Assembly (NCBI GenBank): GCA_011043375.1
Contig: DQYP01000090.1
Location: forward strand, 1 to 7,605
DNA length: 7,605 bases
Reading direction: 5' to 3'
Source of the DNA: Thermotogaceae bacterium
GTDB taxonomy: Bacteria; Thermotogota; Thermotogae; B21-G9; HyVt-16
Shown here: positions 4,508 to 7,605 of the stretch, piece after piece
Layout of the letters: every line of letters starts with the position of its first letter
Position numbering within the stretch: position 1 is the first letter of the stretch
Position numbers and translations under genes: made by a program
The notes under the pieces: generated by a model
The model's database searches: none
What the model was told of the DNA's origin: nothing
Seen by the model: the letters and a program-made list of their open reading frames with translations, nothing else

Positions 4508-7366
4508 GTGAAACTTCGTTGGAAAGTATTCTTAATAACCATATTGCTACTGATTCAAGTGATTGTACTTTCCAATTATAGGATAAGAAAATTGGATCTA
4601 CTTGGAATAGAGGTATTCAGAAATTCAGATCTCACAAGGCAAGTACTGGTGGATCACGAAGGTTATGCGATTTTTCCACTCGTTGGAAGAATAAAGGTGG
4701 AAGGCTTGACCATAGACGAACTCCAATTAAAATTGACAAAGGGATTGGAAAAATATCTCACGAATCCAATCGTCACAGTTTATATCGAGGAATATGCTCC
4801 ACGAAACGTTTATGTGAGCGGTGAATTGAACGGAGTCGTGGATATTGGTTTTCAAGGAATCACCCTTTCGAAGCTCTTTTCTATGCTTGGAGGTTTACCT
4901 GAAACTGCCGATGTGGAGAATATAAGATTGAAGAGAAACGGGAAGGTTCGAATCATTAATTTAAAACCTCTCTACGAAAAAGGTGATTATTCTGTAGATG
5001 TGGAACTTGAGGAAAATGATGAGGTTTACATTCCAAAAATGAAATTAAACGAATATATAAAACTCTTTGGTGCCGTTGAAAATCCTGGAATGTATAAGTA
5101 TGAAGACTCCATGACGTTATCACAGCTGATTTCAAGAGCAGGAGGAATTGTGAAAGCCGGTGGTGATGAGAAGAATGTGTATCTCAAGAGAAGAGGAAAG
5201 ATTTACATATTGAATTTGGAAAAGATATTACTTGGGCAACAGAGCGATCCTTTCATCTATCCTGGAGATGATATCTTTGTACCCTTGAAGGAAGAAAAAT
5301 TCGTTTATCTATTGGGAGAAGTCGGTAATCCTGGGGTATATAGTTTCACCAACGAGGAACCTTTGACTCTCCAAACGCTGATTGCAAAGGCTGGTGGATT
5401 GACTCGGGATGTCTTAAATATGATAAAGGAAATAAGGGTGACCCATTCGGATTTCACGGAGTCAGTCTACACAGTGGATAATCTCTTATCTGGTCAAAAG
5501 GATGTAAGATTACACGAGGGTGATATAGTTTACGTTGAAGTATTCAAGCCGCTCAATGTCTATGTAATTGGTGAAGCAGGGTTTTTGGGAAAAATGACGA
5601 TAACACCACCTGAGGAATACAAATTGAGTACGGTTATCAAGAATTCCGAAATAAAAGATGAGGAATATATAAAATCGGTCGATTTGATAAGAAAAGGGAA
5701 ATTGATCGCAAGTTATTCATTGGAAGATATCCTTAGAGGAGCGATCGATCCAGAACTTGAAAACGGTGATACTATCTACTTTGAGCCATACAAATCAGTG
5801 GTTGTCTATGTTGCCGGTGCAGCTCAGAATATTGGAAGAGTGATGCTTGAACCGTCTGAGACTCCATATATGTCAACGGTAGTCAAAAAGGCAGGGATAC
5901 CAGAAAAGGAATTGGTTTCCTCCATAATCTTGATGAGAAAAGATGGCAGTGTTAAGAAGTATTCCATAGATGATGTGTTGAATAATCGCGTTGATGTGAG
6001 ACTTGAAAATGGGGACACCATATATTTTGAAAAAGCCACGAGTAGATCAGTCTATTTTGCTGGCGATGTTACAGCAACGGTACAATTTGACACCAGTGAA
6101 TCTATAACTCTAAAAAAGGCGCTTTCAAAATTGGGAATTGAGAATTTTGGCTTCGATAAGATAAAAAACATCTATTTAAAAAGAGGCAACGATGTTGAAA
6201 CAATAAAACTGAACATGTTGAACCCAGAAGCAAAGGATGTGATCTTGAAACCAGGTGATCTGATTTATTTGAATATATACAAACCTTTAAAAGTAATGGT
6301 AACGGGAAAGGTTAAAAATCCCGGCGAAGTGATATTCGATGTTGATGAAAAGCCGAGCCTCAGCAATGCCATTTCAAAGGCAGGAGGAGTAATAGACTCG
6401 AGTCAGGATCTTTATTGTGCGGATAGCGTTTTTTTGATTAACGATGGAGAAACTTCTGAGATCAAAGTAGAGGATGTATTATCTGGGACTGAGGACTTGA
6501 CATTGAAAGATGGAGCATTTGTGTATGTGAAGCCCTATCAACCTAAATATGTTTATGTCATGGGGAAAGCGGTTGAAAATCAGAAGGTATTCTTTGAAAA
6601 AAACGAAGAGTTTGATCTCAGGAACTTAGTTTCGAAAATAAAACTGATTGATAAAGCTTCACAAATAATGCTCGTATCACCCGAAGGGACGGAAGAAATC
6701 TATAAGTGGAATGATATCTATTCGGGAGCAGTGAATGTTGATCTCGAAATTGGAGATACAATTATAGTGAACAAGGATTTGAAAAACTATCTGTACATAC
6801 TCGGGGAGGTTGTGAACCCCGGTATGTACTATCTCGAAAAGCAACCTATCTCAATTGTGGAAGCTTTGAGTCTCGCTGGTGGATTGAGTTCTTGGGCTTC
6901 TTTCAACAAGGTTGTGGTAAAACGTGAAGATCGAGAGATAGAGTTGGACCTCTCCGATCCAACAAAAGTGTCTGATTTTAACGTTAGACCCGGAGATTTG
7001 ATATTCGTGCCAACCGTTCAAACCAACAAGGTGTATGTCCTTGGGGCTGTTAAGAACGCTGGGATAGTTTCTATAACACCTCAAACCACGGTTCTCGATG
7101 TCATAATGAAAAGTGGGGGATTCACCGAAAAGAGTGTTACAAGCAGGGTTTATCTTTTCAAAGGTGGTCCAAATTCTAAGCCGATCCGATGCAATTTATC
7201 TGGAATAGAAACTGGCAGAACAATCAGTGAGAAGAACAATCCTTTGGTTGCCCCAGGTGATGTGATATATGTACCTGACAATCCTATAACGGATATATCA
7301 GCCATACTCACAATAATCTCCCAGACTTTGGGCATAATAAATACGACCACAGACATCATCAAATAA
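4508..7366 (+). CDS. Wza-like polysaccharide export protein with ten tandem SLBB domains
   Basis: The protein has 952 residues, against roughly 350-400 for Wza. It starts with a positively charged segment and a hydrophobic helix (about 7-22), without a lipobox cysteine, so it is probably anchored by an uncleaved helix or an ordinary signal peptide. A polysaccharide-export domain (about 25-97) carries DHEGYAIFPLVGRIKVEGLT and YLTNPIVTVYIEEY. Ten SLBB domains follow, starting near residues 99, 183, 265, 349, 431, 513, 594, 680, 760 and 840. Each opens with a VYVxG-like strand, often has NPG, and closes with GDxIYV. The protein ends with a hydrophobic/amphipathic helix (about 927-952; ISAILTIISQTLGIINT), the place where Wza has its outer-membrane helix. 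The GTG start is supported by AGGTGA 7 bases upstream; the ATG at 4504 is in another frame. It lies 19 bases after the kinase gene, its likely partner in moving polysaccharide across a two-membrane envelope. Transport of polymer is inferred from the family. Confidence 0.93.
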   Translation: MKLRWKVFLITILLLIQVIVLSNYRIRKLDLLGIEVFRNSDLTRQVLVDHEGYAIFPLVGRIKVEGLTIDELQLKLTKGLEKYLTNPIVTVYIEEYAPRNVYVSGELNGVVDIGFQGITLSKLFSMLGGLPETADVENIRLKRNGKVRIINLKPLYEKGDYSVDVELEENDEVYIPKMKLNEYIKLFGAVENPGMYKYEDSMTLSQLISRAGGIVKAGGDEKNVYLKRRGKIYILNLEKILLGQQSDPFIYPGDDIFVPLKEEKFVYLLGEVGNPGVYSFTNEEPLTLQTLIAKAGGLTRDVLNMIKEIRVTHSDFTESVYTVDNLLSGQKDVRLHEGDIVYVEVFKPLNVYVIGEAGFLGKMTITPPEEYKLSTVIKNSEIKDEEYIKSVDLIRKGKLIASYSLEDILRGAIDPELENGDTIYFEPYKSVVVYVAGAAQNIGRVMLEPSETPYMSTVVKKAGIPEKELVSSIILMRKDGSVKKYSIDDVLNNRVDVRLENGDTIYFEKATSRSVYFAGDVTATVQFDTSESITLKKALSKLGIENFGFDKIKNIYLKRGNDVETIKLNMLNPEAKDVILKPGDLIYLNIYKPLKVMVTGKVKNPGEVIFDVDEKPSLSNAISKAGGVIDSSQDLYCADSVFLINDGETSEIKVEDVLSGTEDLTLKDGAFVYVKPYQPKYVYVMGKAVENQKVFFEKNEEFDLRNLVSKIKLIDKASQIMLVSPEGTEEIYKWNDIYSGAVNVDLEIGDTIIVNKDLKNYLYILGEVVNPGMYYLEKQPISIVEALSLAGGLSSWASFNKVVVKREDREIELDLSDPTKVSDFNVRPGDLIFVPTVQTNKVYVLGAVKNAGIVSITPQTTVLDVIMKSGGFTEKSVTSRVYLFKGGPNSKPIRCNLSGIETGRTISEKNNPLVAPGDVIYVPDNPITDISAILTIISQTLGIINTTTDIIK

Positions 7367-7496
7367 GGAATTCTATTCTACCAATCGATGAGTTTTTACA
7401 GAATTCAATGATGTATGTGTTAGGGGGATAGAGGGGTATTTGAGTTGATTCTTTCTATCAATGGAATGTATAAGAGAATTTAAATACTCGATGATT
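7367..7496. other. Intergenic region between convergent genes, no clear terminator
   Basis: These 130 bases separate the SLBB gene from a convergent partial gene. Only weak structures are seen: GAATTCT (7369-7375) complementary to AGAATTC (7400-7406) with a 24-base loop, and TTGAT/ATCAA (7445-7461) with a 7-base loop; neither has a U tract. A purine-rich GGGGGATAGAGGGG stretch lies at 7423-7436. No gene is supported. Confidence 0.6.
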
Positions 7497-7605
7497 TTAA
7501 AAGATATCACTAAACTTTTTTCCCATTTTTTCGATCAAAGGTGAAATATCGTCACTGTTCCAGTTTATTCCCAAGCTGAATAGAGGATAAAAGTTATTGT
7601 TTCCA
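7497..7605 (-). CDS. C-terminal end of an unrecognised protein on the minus strand
   Basis: On the minus strand an open frame enters from the right edge and ends at TAA (7499-7497), giving the last 35 residues. They include FYPLFSLGINWNSDDISPL and a basic, helix-like tail, EKMGKKFSDIF. The other minus-strand frame checked is stopped almost at once, and no plus-strand gene competes. It is too short to name a family. Its position beside exopolysaccharide genes makes an envelope or sugar-related protein possible, but this is only a guess from context. Confidence 0.55.
   Translation of the reverse strand, partial: GNNNFYPLFSLGINWNSDDISPLIEKMGKKFSDIF

Noticed and set aside
7369..7406. GAATTCT/AGAATTC inverted repeat as a terminator of the SLBB gene
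   Set aside because: The stem is 7 bases and AT-rich with a 24-base loop, and no U tract follows.
7407..7430. Short frame MMYVLGG after the SLBB gene
   Set aside because: It is only seven codons long, has no ribosome-binding site, and no gene follows that it could regulate on that strand.
1..7605. CRISPR arrays, tRNA genes, insertion sequences
   Set aside because: No regularly spaced short repeats, cloverleaf-like sequences, transposase frames or terminal inverted repeats were seen. The only long-range repetition is the diverged protein-level SLBB array.

Overview
The window looks like part of an AT-rich, probably thermophilic, diderm bacterial chromosome, most likely from the Thermotogota. 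The evidence is indirect: strong AGGAGG ribosome-binding sites, GTG starts, Lys/Glu/Ile-rich proteins, and an exopolysaccharide pair consisting of a fused Wzz/BY-kinase and an SLBB exporter, the arrangement usual in organisms with an outer membrane. The phylum is an inference; no rRNA or other marker is present.

Layout from left to right. Positions 1-245 hold the 3' end of an unrecognised plus-strand gene. A near-perfect bidirectional intrinsic terminator follows (267-302). It is shared with a convergent minus-strand gene (326-634) for a 102-residue protein with an N-terminal Cys4 zinc ribbon and two tandem 24-residue MshEN-like repeats, the motif known for binding cyclic di-GMP in type II secretion/type IV pilus ATPases. 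A divergent, very AT-rich control region (635-914) carries candidate promoters in both directions. On the plus strand it also has a 10-codon open frame with a strong ribosome-binding site (854-886, peptide MEDYPSNRPP). This lies just before mgtE (915-2261), the gene for a Mg2+ channel/transporter. A short acidic, proline-rich leader ahead of a magnesium transporter recalls the MgtL leader of enterobacterial mgtA and is the most interesting signal here.

A candidate extended -10 promoter overlaps the mgtE stop codon. Downstream is a two-gene exopolysaccharide unit: a 727-residue Wzz-type chain-length regulator fused to a bacterial tyrosine kinase with a C-terminal tyrosine cluster (2305-4488), then, after 19 bases, a 952-residue membrane-anchored exporter with one polysaccharide-export domain and ten tandem SLBB domains at about 82-residue spacing (4508-7366). 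After 130 bases without a clear gene or terminator, the last 109 bases encode the C-terminal 35 residues of a convergent minus-strand gene.

How the genes may work together: the kinase and the SLBB protein should form a Wzc/Wza-like machine that controls polymer length and carries polysaccharide across the envelope. The small MshEN-like protein could report cyclic di-GMP in the same surface or motility physiology, but that link rests only on proximity and domain identity. mgtE is probably an independently controlled gene from which transcription may read into the exopolysaccharide genes.
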